This document shows, piece by piece, positions 23,575 through 31,992 of a stretch of DNA of 64,000 nt. The stretch spans positions 868,001 to 932,000 of the forward strand of contig OY970376.1 in assembly GCA_963718755.1 (NCBI GenBank), read 5' to 3'. The stretch comes from VRUE01 sp963718755 (lineage in GTDB: Bacteria; Actinomycetota; Thermoleophilia; Solirubrobacterales; 70-9). A program made the position numbers and the translations under genes. The first letter of the stretch is position 1. The number at the start of each line of letters is the position of its first letter. The notes under the pieces are model-generated. The model was given only the letters and a program-made list of their open reading frames with translations, had not been told where the DNA came from and ran no database searches.

Positions 23575-25224
23575 CTATTGCGACTCGCCCAGGCGTTCCA
23601 ATAGAAAGATCCCGATCCGATCGAGGTTGGTCTTCCAGCGGACCTGGAACTTCCCCGTTCGATCGATCCAGCGGGCGAGCGAGTCGAAATCGTAAAAGGT
23701 GAGCGTGACGAGGCGCAGTGATTTGCGCTTCTCTCTGGGGTTGACGGTGCCAAGAATCGAGTGGAGTCCCACCTTCTTGCGGAAGGCGGACTTCGTGTAC
23801 ATCCCCGACGCGTTGATGTACACGTTAATCGCGTTGTCGACGTTCCTCTCGAGCGTCCCCGCGATCTGCGGCACATACTCGATCTCGATATCCGGTTCCT
23901 CGAGCCTCACCGTGTAGTCGCACAGATCCTCGACCGGCCCGAACGCGAACTTCTTCATCGCTGGCGTGTCATACGGTTTCAGCAGCGTTTTCTTTTGCTC
24001 CTCGCTGATCGACCGGACCTCTCCCAAGCCGTGCAGGCGGGCATCGAGGAGGAGGACGTCGCCGGGCTGCATGCCCGCCGCGAGGCTGTTCAGCAGTTCC
24101 TGCTCTTCGGAGTTACCCACCGTGAATCCCGACAGGGAGAAGAAGCTCCTCTCGCCAAACCCACTCAGCACCGGGGCAAGCTTCTGCAGGTTGTCCTCGA
24201 AGTCACCGAGGACCGCGCGGATGTGGCGCGGAGAGAACTTGCCGGTCTCGATCAGGTCGGTGATGACGCGATTCGTCGCCACCTGGAGAAGCTCGATCGA
24301 GACGTCGACGAAGAAGCACGAGCTGATCGTCAGCTCCTCCGCGAGGGCGGGCAGCAGAGCGACGTCGGTCTTCCCGTCGCCGGGGCCAAGGCTCACATAC
24401 CGGAACGCCACGTCCTTCGGCAGAACCTCTGCCATCTTCCCGATCTGCCCCGACAGGGCCCTGCGATGGGCGGCGTGGCCGTAGATCCTGTCGTCGGTCA
24501 GCGCGTTCCAGTTCTCGGCCATCTTCCAGCCCACGTAGTGGTACTTCAGGTCGAGCTCTTTGGCGTTGCGAACCAGGCCCATCGCTTCTTCGAGGAGCTT
24601 CGTCTGGGTCAGCTCGCGGTTGAACGCGGCGTCGACCAAGAATTCCATGAACTCGGGCGAGCTCTGGGCGTCTCCGTCGAGAGACCACCAGTCACGCGGG
24701 AACTCGAAGGAGTGACTCGACTGATCTTCCGCCAGGGCGTCGGCGGATATGGCGCATCCCGCACTCGAAAGTCGGTTCTTGAAGCCGTCACGAGAGGCTC
24801 GGGAGTCGCCCAGCCGGAAGATGTCGACTGCAAGCTCGTTGCAATCGACGGGATCCCCGACCTGGGTCAGCGCTATGCAGCGCTGAGCCGAGAGCTGAGC
24901 AACCGACAGTTCGATCGTCGCCAGCGCGAGGGGGGAAAGGGTGCTGCCGATCGGCGTCGCGCCATCGGGGCCGGGCTGCCTGCTTTCCACCGGCAGGATT
25001 GCAACCGAGGCCTGCCGGTCCAGCTCATTGATGAGGGAGCGCAGATCCTCAGGCCCGTTCACCTCATGGCGGATGGCGGCGAGGCCGAGGTCATCCAGGT
25101 AAGCCGTTACAGCATCGACGAGCTCGGATGGAGAGGGGGGAGCACAGATGACGTGAGCACTCCTCGAACGGCTGACGTAACGGTCAGGCCCCTCGCGCAG
25201 AGCTCCCTGTTCTTGTGAGGTCAT
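23575..25224 (-). CDS. TIR-like/EgtD-like methyltransferase fusion
   Basis: 549 residues. Residues about 240-549 carry the Methyltransf_33 (EgtD, histidine N-alpha-methyltransferase-like) SAM-binding motif FRYVSLGPGDGKTD (GPGDGKTD 280-287), CFFVDVSIELLQVA and LFLLDARLHGLG-like strands. Residues about 22-160 have an alternating alpha/beta pattern (HVICAPPSPSELVDAVTAYLDDLGLAAIRHE...ATIELSVAQLSAQRCIALTQVG...DIFRLGD) like TIR/PCTIR nucleotide-binding domains. The helix beginning ATIEL (E105) is where those have a conserved Glu. True ergothioneine EgtD lacks this N-terminus, and no other egt genes are here. The product is unknown; a conflict or modification role is inference. Confidence 0.7.
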   Translation of the reverse strand: MTSQEQGALREGPDRYVSRSRSAHVICAPPSPSELVDAVTAYLDDLGLAAIRHEVNGPEDLRSLINELDRQASVAILPVESRQPGPDGATPIGSTLSPLALATIELSVAQLSAQRCIALTQVGDPVDCNELAVDIFRLGDSRASRDGFKNRLSSAGCAISADALAEDQSSHSFEFPRDWWSLDGDAQSSPEFMEFLVDAAFNRELTQTKLLEEAMGLVRNAKELDLKYHYVGWKMAENWNALTDDRIYGHAAHRRALSGQIGKMAEVLPKDVAFRYVSLGPGDGKTDVALLPALAEELTISSCFFVDVSIELLQVATNRVITDLIETGKFSPRHIRAVLGDFEDNLQKLAPVLSGFGERSFFSLSGFTVGNSEEQELLNSLAAGMQPGDVLLLDARLHGLGEVRSISEEQKKTLLKPYDTPAMKKFAFGPVEDLCDYTVRLEEPDIEIEYVPQIAGTLERNVDNAINVYINASGMYTKSAFRKKVGLHSILGTVNPREKRKSLRLVTLTFYDFDSLARWIDRTGKFQVRWKTNLDRIGIFLLERLGESQ

Positions 25225-25367
25225 AGGCAGACGAGGAACATCTAGTTCATAAAAAGGATCGGCAGCGTACCAGAGGTTCTCGAATGATGCGAGTGTTCAA
25301 AGTAGTAACCCCTGAACTTTGCGCCGTCGCCCGGTTCAATCGGGCGTCTTCCCTGCGGCGATGGCCG

Positions 25368-26069
25368 CTAGGACAGCGGGGTGCCGGCGAGGCTGGCGAC
25401 CTTCCAGTCGCCATCTTCGTTGGCCATCGGCATCGCCAGGACCGTGCCGTCAATGCCGGTGTAGATGACGAAGGCCTGTTCGTCTTCGATCCGCAGCGAG
25501 CCGACGCTGGCCTTGGCGGCTTCTTCCTTCAGCGACCGGGCAGCGGCCGGGTTCGTCAGTTTTTCGAGAATCCCGCCACAGCCCGTGTCGTCGATCTGTT
25601 TCGCCTGAGCCGCGAGTTTTTCGAACGAGTCGATGACGGCCTTGGATAAGTACTGGCAGGTGGCGGCCCAATTGCCCTCGGCGCGAGCGTCGAGGAAGTT
25701 GTGCAGCGCCACGGCGGCCGCGTCGAATTCCTCGCTGTCGGCCTCTTCGCCGAATTCCTGGACGCTGTTGTCGCCCCCCTTGACCTTGAACTGCTCGGCG
25801 CCGCCGCCGGAGTCGCTGTGCTGCTTGGGAACGAAGTCGCTCGCGTCCTCGCCGCTCGACTGGCTTTCCCCGCCCGAGTTGGTGGCGCTCGAGTCGCTGC
25901 CGTCCGAGCCGTCCTGATTGCCTTGCGAAGCGCTATCGCTCTGAGACTGCTGACCGGCGGCCTCGGTTGCCGTCGAGCCGGAATCATCCCCTCCCCCGCA
26001 CGCGATCACGCCTACAGCGAGCAGCAAGGCGACAAGCGCAGCCGCCAACGTCTTAGGAACTCTCCCCAC
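25368..26069 (-). CDS. Secreted lipoprotein with Ser/Gly/Asp-rich linker and NTF2-like C-terminus
   Basis: 233 residues. Signal peptide KTLAAALVALLLAVGVIAC has a lipobox Cys at about 24. A disordered Gln/Ser/Asp/Gly linker runs to about residue 90. The C-terminal domain EFDAAAVALHNFLDARAEGNWAATCQYLSKAVIDSFEKLAAQAKQIDDTGCGGILEKL...EDEQAFVIYTGIDGTVLAMPMANEDGDWKVASLAG matches the pattern of extracytoplasmic NTF2-like lipoproteins common in actinobacteria. The function is unknown. A GC hairpin downstream (CGCCCG/CGGGCG at 25328-25346) may be its terminator. Confidence 0.75.
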   Translation of the reverse strand: MGRVPKTLAAALVALLLAVGVIACGGGDDSGSTATEAAGQQSQSDSASQGNQDGSDGSDSSATNSGGESQSSGEDASDFVPKQHSDSGGGAEQFKVKGGDNSVQEFGEEADSEEFDAAAVALHNFLDARAEGNWAATCQYLSKAVIDSFEKLAAQAKQIDDTGCGGILEKLTNPAAARSLKEEAAKASVGSLRIEDEQAFVIYTGIDGTVLAMPMANEDGDWKVASLAGTPLS

Positions 26070-26149
26070 GGCGTTGATTCTAGGGAACCATCCGTTTGTG
26101 CATAGCCCCGCTCCCGGGTCTAGGATCGAAGGGCGATGGAGGGGACCTC

Positions 26150-26350
26150 GTGACCGATCTGAGTGAGCGCGAGACGGATGTCCTACGCCTGATCGCGCTC
26201 GGCCACACCAACGCCGAGATCGCCGAGAAGCTCTACATCAGCGTGCGCACGGTGGAGACCCACCGGGCTCATATCCAGCAGAAGCTCGGCGTCAGCAGCC
26301 GCGCCGAGCTCGTTCAGTGCGCGCTCTCAAGGGGCCTTGTCGAGACCTGA
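26150..26350 (+). CDS. Stand-alone LuxR-type HTH protein
   Basis: 66 residues from GTG 26150 behind GGAGGGG; the frame is open upstream to 26096 but without a good start. It is almost only a LuxR/GerE HTH: LSERETDVLRLIALGHTNAEIAEKLYISVRTVETHRAHIQQKLGVSSRAELVQCAL. There is no receiver or ligand domain, as in GerE. It probably regulates transcription directly. It is divergent from the lipoprotein gene at 25368-26069. Confidence 0.8.
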   Translation: MTDLSERETDVLRLIALGHTNAEIAEKLYISVRTVETHRAHIQQKLGVSSRAELVQCALSRGLVET

Positions 26351-26437
26351 GCCGGATGCCGTAATCGCTCAGAACACGTCGCAGTACCCAGACTTGCAGG
26401 TAATGGATCATCTCGGTCGTCTAAGGTTTCCGCGATC

Positions 26438-27139
26438 TTGGCTAGGGGAACAGCTGCCGTCACCGGGCTGGCCGTTGCGCTCGTGCTGACCCTTTTCAGC
26501 GCTCCTGCGACTCCGCAGGGCCAGATCGTCGTGCACGGAGCCGCTTCAGGCTCGCACCTGCGGCTGAGCGTCGACGGGCCGCGCCTGGTCGTGCGGGGGC
26601 TGATGGCCCACGCCAAGCCGGCCGGCTGCCGTTTCAAGCGCGAGCGGCTGGTCGCCGTGTGCCGGCTGCGCGGGGCCGGCAGCATCGTCGTCGACATGGG
26701 CCCCTCCGGTGACTTCGTCCAGGTCAACGACCATCTGCCCCTCTCCCTCACCGTCTACCTGGGCGATGGCCCGGACAAGTTCATCGGCAACGGCGAGCGC
26801 GACACCTGCTACTCGGAGGGTGCGCGGCGCAACCGCTGTGTCGGCGGTGGCGGCGACGACGTCTGCATCACCGGTCAGCGGAACAGCGACTGCGTTGGTG
26901 GGCCCGGCAACGACTACTGCAAGCACGGCGCCGGCAGCGACGGCTGCTGGGGCGGCCCGGGGCGCGACGTCTGCATCATGGGCCCGGGGCGGGACGGCTG
27001 CCACGGAGAAGGCGGCAGGGACTGGCTCTTCGGCGGTCCCAACCCCGACAAGCTCTACGGTGGGCGCGATCACGATCACTGCGACGGTGGGCCCGGCTGG
27101 GGTTACTCGCTGCGGTGCGAGGCCGGCCCGCGGCGCTGA
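26438..27139 (+). CDS. Secreted RTX-like repeat protein with paired cysteines
   Basis: 233 residues from a TTG start, with an N-terminal signal segment (VTGLAVALVLTLFSAPATPQG). A beta-rich domain (IVVHGAASGSHLRLSVDG) is followed by about nine glycine/aspartate repeats of the GGxGxDxC type (CVGGGGDDVCITG, CVGGPGNDYCKHG, CWGGPGRDVCIMG, CHGEGGRDWLFGG, LYGGRDHDHCDGG). These are hemolysin-type calcium-binding (RTX) nonapeptides in which cysteines occur regularly, probably adding disulfides. Exported; role unknown. Confidence 0.75.
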   Translation: MARGTAAVTGLAVALVLTLFSAPATPQGQIVVHGAASGSHLRLSVDGPRLVVRGLMAHAKPAGCRFKRERLVAVCRLRGAGSIVVDMGPSGDFVQVNDHLPLSLTVYLGDGPDKFIGNGERDTCYSEGARRNRCVGGGGDDVCITGQRNSDCVGGPGNDYCKHGAGSDGCWGGPGRDVCIMGPGRDGCHGEGGRDWLFGGPNPDKLYGGRDHDHCDGGPGWGYSLRCEAGPRR

Positions 27140-27140
27140 C

Positions 27141-28313
27141 TCAGTTGGCCTCCGACTTCGGCTTCCAGGGGTCGGAGACCGAACGTGAGACGATGCGGTC
27201 GATCTCCTTGCGCATGTAGTCGGCGATTTCCTTGCAAGCGCTTAAATCGACCTTCTTCTTCTTGTCGTTCGGAAAGCGCTCGTAGCGACTGCCGACGACA
27301 AACAGGTTCTCGTCGTTGAAGTCATTCGCCGGCGCGGTGTAGTTGAAGCTGCCGGCGAGCACGGTGTGGCGATCGACGACCATCAGCTTGTGGTGCAGTT
27401 TGCTGAGCCCGCCCTTCTCGCGCCTGGGGGTGTACAGGCTGATGTTCTTGCGCTTTAACCAAGGAGGCGCCGCACCCGGCGTACCGTGCTGCGCCGACCA
27501 CGGCTGGGCAGCCTGCCCGGGGTCGAGGGCGCCGGTCACTTTGCAGCCCGCCCGCGCCGCCATCAAAAGGGCGTCGTCGATCGCCGAGGAGCCGGCAAAG
27601 GTGAAGATGGCGAACTTGATGTCCTTCTCCGCCTTGAGCACCTGCTTGATCACTTCCTGCTCGGGGATGTTGTCGGGGGCGAACAGCACGGTTACCGGGA
27701 CGCCCTTTAAGTCGAAGGTGGGGGGCTCACCGCCGAGGCCTCGGCGGCCGAATTCTCCGCGCTCTATTTCGGCGAACTGATTGGCGTACTGCCGACAGAC
27801 TCCGCCGTCCTTGAAGACGAAGATGTGGTTCAGATTCGAGTGACAATCGGTGTCGGTGAAGTTCGTCGACCCCGTGAGGAGCGCCGAGGTCGACGTTGCC
27901 TTACCCCGGTAGTCGCGGACGATGAACTTCTGGTGGAAGATCTTTTTGTTGAAGTCGAGCTTGAGGTCGATGTTCGACTGAAGCAGGGCCGTCGCGATGC
28001 GACGATTCGTCGCGTTCTTCCCCTTGCTCGGCGTCCACTGCCACTGCTCCAATGACGCTGGAGGATTCTTGATGCTGAGCCTTTCCTCCCGCAGGTAGCT
28101 CTGCTCGAGCACGAGGCTGACCCGGACACCGCGCCAGCGCGCCGCCAAGATCGCCTTCGCGATCCTCTCGTTGTCGAGCTCCTGGACAGCGATGTCGAGC
28201 GAGGCCTTGGCGCCGTCGATGAAGTCGACGATCACCTGCTCGAGGTCGTCGGGCCCCTTGAGATCCCTGGGCCCCACGTACGCCTCGATCTTTCCTCCCG
28301 CGAACTCTGGCAT
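27141..28313 (-). CDS. Phospholipase D-like domain protein
   Basis: 390 residues with two HKD motifs: FHQKFIVRDYR with GSTNFTD, and LHHKLMVVDRHTVLAGSFNYTA. The His, Lys and Asp of each half are present, so it is probably catalytic. Family members are phospholipases, cardiolipin synthases or nucleases; with no signal peptide or membrane helix here, a cytoplasmic nuclease or phosphodiesterase is plausible. Its 3' end abuts the RTX-like gene (stops converge). It is divergent from the methyltransferase gene. Confidence 0.85.
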   Translation of the reverse strand: MPEFAGGKIEAYVGPRDLKGPDDLEQVIVDFIDGAKASLDIAVQELDNERIAKAILAARWRGVRVSLVLEQSYLREERLSIKNPPASLEQWQWTPSKGKNATNRRIATALLQSNIDLKLDFNKKIFHQKFIVRDYRGKATSTSALLTGSTNFTDTDCHSNLNHIFVFKDGGVCRQYANQFAEIERGEFGRRGLGGEPPTFDLKGVPVTVLFAPDNIPEQEVIKQVLKAEKDIKFAIFTFAGSSAIDDALLMAARAGCKVTGALDPGQAAQPWSAQHGTPGAAPPWLKRKNISLYTPRREKGGLSKLHHKLMVVDRHTVLAGSFNYTAPANDFNDENLFVVGSRYERFPNDKKKKVDLSACKEIADYMRKEIDRIVSRSVSDPWKPKSEAN

Positions 28314-28377
28314 TCCGAGATGAGCACTCTACTGATTCTGAATGAATTCGGGGATTGGATTCGTATAGTCGGGAGCA

Positions 28378-29130
28378 ATGACGGAGACGACCTACGACCG
28401 GATCGGGCTCGGCTATAGCGCCGTCCGCCAGCCCGAGCCGCAGATCGCGGCCCGGCTCGAAGGGGCCTTAGGCGATGCGAAAACCGTGCTCAACGTCGGG
28501 GCTGGAACCGGCTCATATGAGCCCAGCAGCCGGGAGGTAACGGCGGTCGAGCCGTCGCGGGAGATGATCGCGCAGCGGCCGCCGCGGTCGGCACCGGTCA
28601 TCCAGGGCGTGGCCGAGGAGCTGCCGTTCGAGGATCGGAGCTTCGACGCCGCGATGGCGATCATCACCGTCCACCACTGGAACGACGTCGCCAAGGGGCT
28701 CGGGGAGATGGTGCGGGTCGCGCGGCAGCGAGTGGTCGTCCTCAGCTTCGACCCCACGCCGGCGGAGGAGCTGTGGCTGGTACGTGACTACTTCCCCGGC
28801 GCGCTCGCGTACCACGCCAGGGTGATGCCGCCGATCGCGGAGCTGACCGCAACCCTCCCGGATGCCTCGGTCGAGGCCATCCCCGTCCCAAGCAACTGCA
28901 CCGACAGCTTCTTCATCGGCATCTGGGACCGGCCGGAGATGCACCTCGACCCGGACGTCCGCCGCGCCAGCTCGTGCTGGCACCAGATGCCCCAGACCGA
29001 GATCGAGCAGGGCCTGGCAAGGCTGAGCGCCGACCTCAAGAGCGGCCGCTGGGACGAGCGCAACGGCCACCTGCGCAAGCTGCCCGAGCTCGACGTCGGT
29101 CTGCGCCTGGTGACCGCCGAGCCGGCGTAA
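28378..29130 (+). CDS. Class I SAM-dependent methyltransferase
   Basis: 250 residues. SAM-binding motif I is VLNVGAGTGSYEP, followed by VTAVEPSREMIAQRP (motif II acidic residue), GVAEELPFEDRSFDAAMAIITVHHW (post I/motif II) and MVRVARQRVVVLSFDP. This is the Methyltransf_11/UbiE-like pattern. The substrate is unknown. The ATG follows GGGAGCA. It converges on the long secreted-protein gene at 29149. Confidence 0.87.
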   Translation: MTETTYDRIGLGYSAVRQPEPQIAARLEGALGDAKTVLNVGAGTGSYEPSSREVTAVEPSREMIAQRPPRSAPVIQGVAEELPFEDRSFDAAMAIITVHHWNDVAKGLGEMVRVARQRVVVLSFDPTPAEELWLVRDYFPGALAYHARVMPPIAELTATLPDASVEAIPVPSNCTDSFFIGIWDRPEMHLDPDVRRASSCWHQMPQTEIEQGLARLSADLKSGRWDERNGHLRKLPELDVGLRLVTAEPA

Positions 29131-29148
29131 GAGCAGCGAAGCAGGGCT

Positions 29149-31992
29149 TCAGTCGGCGGAGAGCAGCCAGCCGCCGCGGTGATGCTGTGCAGGCCGCCTG
29201 TGGCGATTTGCGCTTTTGCCCTTGCCGCCACACTTCACCCTCAACACCGGCTTGGCGTTGAAAGCCTTGCCGTTTTGCCCGGTGAAGTTGGCTTTGGCGC
29301 GGTGGGTTGCCTCGCAGAGGTTGGTCGAGTTGACGAGGAGGCCCTTATTCCCACCTTTCATGCTCAGGACGAATGAGGAGATCGGAGCATCGGGAACGGC
29401 TTCGAAGGTGCTTCGCAGGCCGCGGCCCTTGACCGAGTCCACGCGACCGACCAGGTTGAAGTCGACCTGGGAGTTGTGCAGGGCGACCACCAGGTCGGGG
29501 AGCTGGTGTTCTGAGGAGCGCAGGAAGACAGGGCCCGTGAGCGGCTCGCCCAGAATCGGCGTAATCGCTGTCGCGCGGCCGTAAATCGAGCCGCTCGGGC
29601 AATTGGCTCCGTTGCCCGCCCCTGCTTTGAACTGCACTTTTGTGCAGATGGTCCTGATGTGGCCCTGCTCGAGGAACTCCGAGCGCGGCAGGGTCACCTG
29701 TGCGCGGGCGATCCCCGCTTCGCCGATGCCGCTCATCTTCAGGGTCGCCCGCAGGGCCGGATGCGCGCCGCGCTTGGTTCCCCCGATTAGCCTCAGCGAG
29801 AGCTTGGGCTTGAAGGGCAACGCAGCGCAGTCCGCTGCCTGGAAGGGCGAAGTAACCGTGACCGGGTTGTCGTCTGCCGCAGAGGTGAAGTCCAACCCCG
29901 AACCCAGGACCGTGAAGACGGTGGAGGTCTTGGTGCAGTTGGTTGGGTTAAGCACGAACTCGGGTCGATCGACGTAGGCACGGATGTCGCGCAAGCGCAC
30001 GGGGATGCCCGCGATGATGTGGGGCAGCGAGTCCGAGCCGGTGGCGTCGACGAAGACCTCGCCGGTTTCGGGGTTCACCTGCAGCGCCTCCCTCACGACC
30101 ACTGTGCCGAGATCGAAGGGGCCTGCCTTGGCAGCGGTGATAGCGACGATCGAAAGCGCCGAGCCGTGGTAGGGGCCGGCGAGGTAGACCTTGCCGGGGA
30201 CGTAGACGAGCACGTCGCCGACTCCCGCTCCGACAAGGGAGTGACCGATCTCCGAGGCCACGGGGCAACTGGGGCTGTTCCACTCTTCTTCGCCGCCGTG
30301 GATGCCGGTTCTGTCCTTTGCCGCCGTGATCGCGGCATCCGGACAGAAAGGGACGCCCGCGAGCTTTGCGACCAGGCCGCGTGGCGCCTTGATCGAGAAG
30401 CCGGTTATCTCCTGTTCTGAGTCGGTGCGAGTGAGGCGGCCGTTGAACGGACTGAAGGAACCCGCCGCGTTGTTGACGGTACCGGCCAAAAGACCCGGCT
30501 TGAAGGGCGGCAGTCCTCCCGGTGGGCAAAGACCGTGGCCGGGGCCGCTCTCGATCGCGAAGCTCGTGGTCTTGGCAATGACCTTGGCCGGCGCCGACCA
30601 GGGGTTGAAGTTGGAGAGGGCCTGATAAGCCCCGCAGGCCGGTGGGGTTATCAGGGGTGCCCTCGCCCCTTCGCGGAAGTGCAGATTGAAGGAGGCCACC
30701 GGTAACTGGGGGATGTCGTCGAAGACGGTCGTGATCTGGCCGGTCTCAGGGTCGGTCGTAACCTTCCCCGCCAGCTTTACCAGGACGCCGCGGTCGGGGA
30801 TCTTGAGAACCATGTAGAGGGCGAAGAGCGAGTTGAAGGGGTTCGCATACGGCTTGGCAAGGTAGAGCGAGCCGGTGGGGTTGCGGTCGATAACGGGTGT
30901 GGTCGCGCTCACCGAGCCGATCTTTGAGACCTCTGGGCAGCCGATATTTGGGGCGGAATTGTAGGTCTCGTGGGAGAGGTCGGCTTCGGTACAGACTCCC
31001 AGCCCCTCTGCCGCCGAGGGATTCACCGTCATCCCCGCGGGCAGGATCACTTCAGCACGCTTTAGCTGCGAGGCGGAGTTGAGGTTGGCGAATTCCAGGC
31101 CCTTGGTAGGAAAATTCAGTTCATAGTCGAGCCCCGAGCCGGTCGTGCCCTGAGTGGTGGTGGGAGCCAGCAAGACGCTGGGGTTGAGATCGAGTGAGCC
31201 GCAGCCCGTGATCTGGGGGAAGGCGACGGATTTGGTCGCGGGCGATCCCGGCAGCTGGTAGCTGGTCGCGGTTATCGTCACCTCTCTTTTCAGGCCACAG
31301 CTGGTCGGGTTGGTCATGAAGGGGGTTTCCGGCAGATTCGAGTCGCGCCCGCCCGGGGGGCCAGAGTGGCTCAGGGCCTCTTCGGGGGTGATCCGTTCTG
31401 GGTCATGGATCGGGTTCGCCGGCACCCCCCAGAAGGTCGTGGAGGCACCGACAAAGGCGGCGGCGGCCGACGCGCCGTCCACACTTGCCACGAGGCTCTC
31501 GGTCTCGGGGTCGAGGCGAACGCTCAAGATCACCGGAAAGGGGGCGGCAAAGAAGCCGAAGCGGGCGACGACGTCGCCGCCCGGCGAAGGCATGCTGTAG
31601 ATCGGCTCGTTGTAGGTACCGGTGTTGGCGCCGCCGAGGACGATGTCGGTCGAGCCAACCTGGGAGTCCTGAGGGCATTCGCTTTCCGCCGGCGAGGCGC
31701 CGAACTGCAGCGTCGTGCACTTGGGGAAGGCCTCGGGGTTGCCGACCAGCCCCGGCGGCAGCTCCACGACTACGTCGCGAGTGAGCGCGTACGGTTCGCC
31801 GCCTTTTTCACTCAGTTCGAAGCTGGTCGTAAAGTCCGCGTGGGCGCCGGCCTGTGGACTCGAAAGCGAAACCGAGGCTGATTCGATCCGGTATTCCGCG
31901 GGTTCGTCGAACTCACCGGCAGCCCGAGCGCTCGCGACGGAGAGGCCGGTGATCGCAACGGCGAGGACAAAGGCGGCCAGGAATCTTCTCAT
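29149..31992 (-). CDS. Giant secreted protein with tandem beta-rich modules
   Basis: 947 residues from ATG 31992, whose TGA overlap with the upstream gene (ATGA) fixes the start; the open frame farther upstream only shadows that gene. Signal peptide RRFLAAFVLAVAITGLSVASARAA. The body contains at least three roughly 200-residue modules. Each holds a CP..S.IG motif (CPQDSQVGS, CPEVSKIGS, CPVASEIGH, CPSGSIYGR), a GxVYLAxPY-like strand, a DPETGQITTVFDDIPQLP-like segment and a closing NPTxC. The C-terminus is basic (KSANRHRRPAQHHR). No enzyme motif is seen; it is probably a cell-surface or matrix protein made with its operon partner. Confidence 0.8.
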   Translation of the reverse strand: MRRFLAAFVLAVAITGLSVASARAAGEFDEPAEYRIESASVSLSSPQAGAHADFTTSFELSEKGGEPYALTRDVVVELPPGLVGNPEAFPKCTTLQFGASPAESECPQDSQVGSTDIVLGGANTGTYNEPIYSMPSPGGDVVARFGFFAAPFPVILSVRLDPETESLVASVDGASAAAAFVGASTTFWGVPANPIHDPERITPEEALSHSGPPGGRDSNLPETPFMTNPTSCGLKREVTITATSYQLPGSPATKSVAFPQITGCGSLDLNPSVLLAPTTTQGTTGSGLDYELNFPTKGLEFANLNSASQLKRAEVILPAGMTVNPSAAEGLGVCTEADLSHETYNSAPNIGCPEVSKIGSVSATTPVIDRNPTGSLYLAKPYANPFNSLFALYMVLKIPDRGVLVKLAGKVTTDPETGQITTVFDDIPQLPVASFNLHFREGARAPLITPPACGAYQALSNFNPWSAPAKVIAKTTSFAIESGPGHGLCPPGGLPPFKPGLLAGTVNNAAGSFSPFNGRLTRTDSEQEITGFSIKAPRGLVAKLAGVPFCPDAAITAAKDRTGIHGGEEEWNSPSCPVASEIGHSLVGAGVGDVLVYVPGKVYLAGPYHGSALSIVAITAAKAGPFDLGTVVVREALQVNPETGEVFVDATGSDSLPHIIAGIPVRLRDIRAYVDRPEFVLNPTNCTKTSTVFTVLGSGLDFTSAADDNPVTVTSPFQAADCAALPFKPKLSLRLIGGTKRGAHPALRATLKMSGIGEAGIARAQVTLPRSEFLEQGHIRTICTKVQFKAGAGNGANCPSGSIYGRATAITPILGEPLTGPVFLRSSEHQLPDLVVALHNSQVDFNLVGRVDSVKGRGLRSTFEAVPDAPISSFVLSMKGGNKGLLVNSTNLCEATHRAKANFTGQNGKAFNAKPVLRVKCGGKGKSANRHRRPAQHHRGGWLLSAD

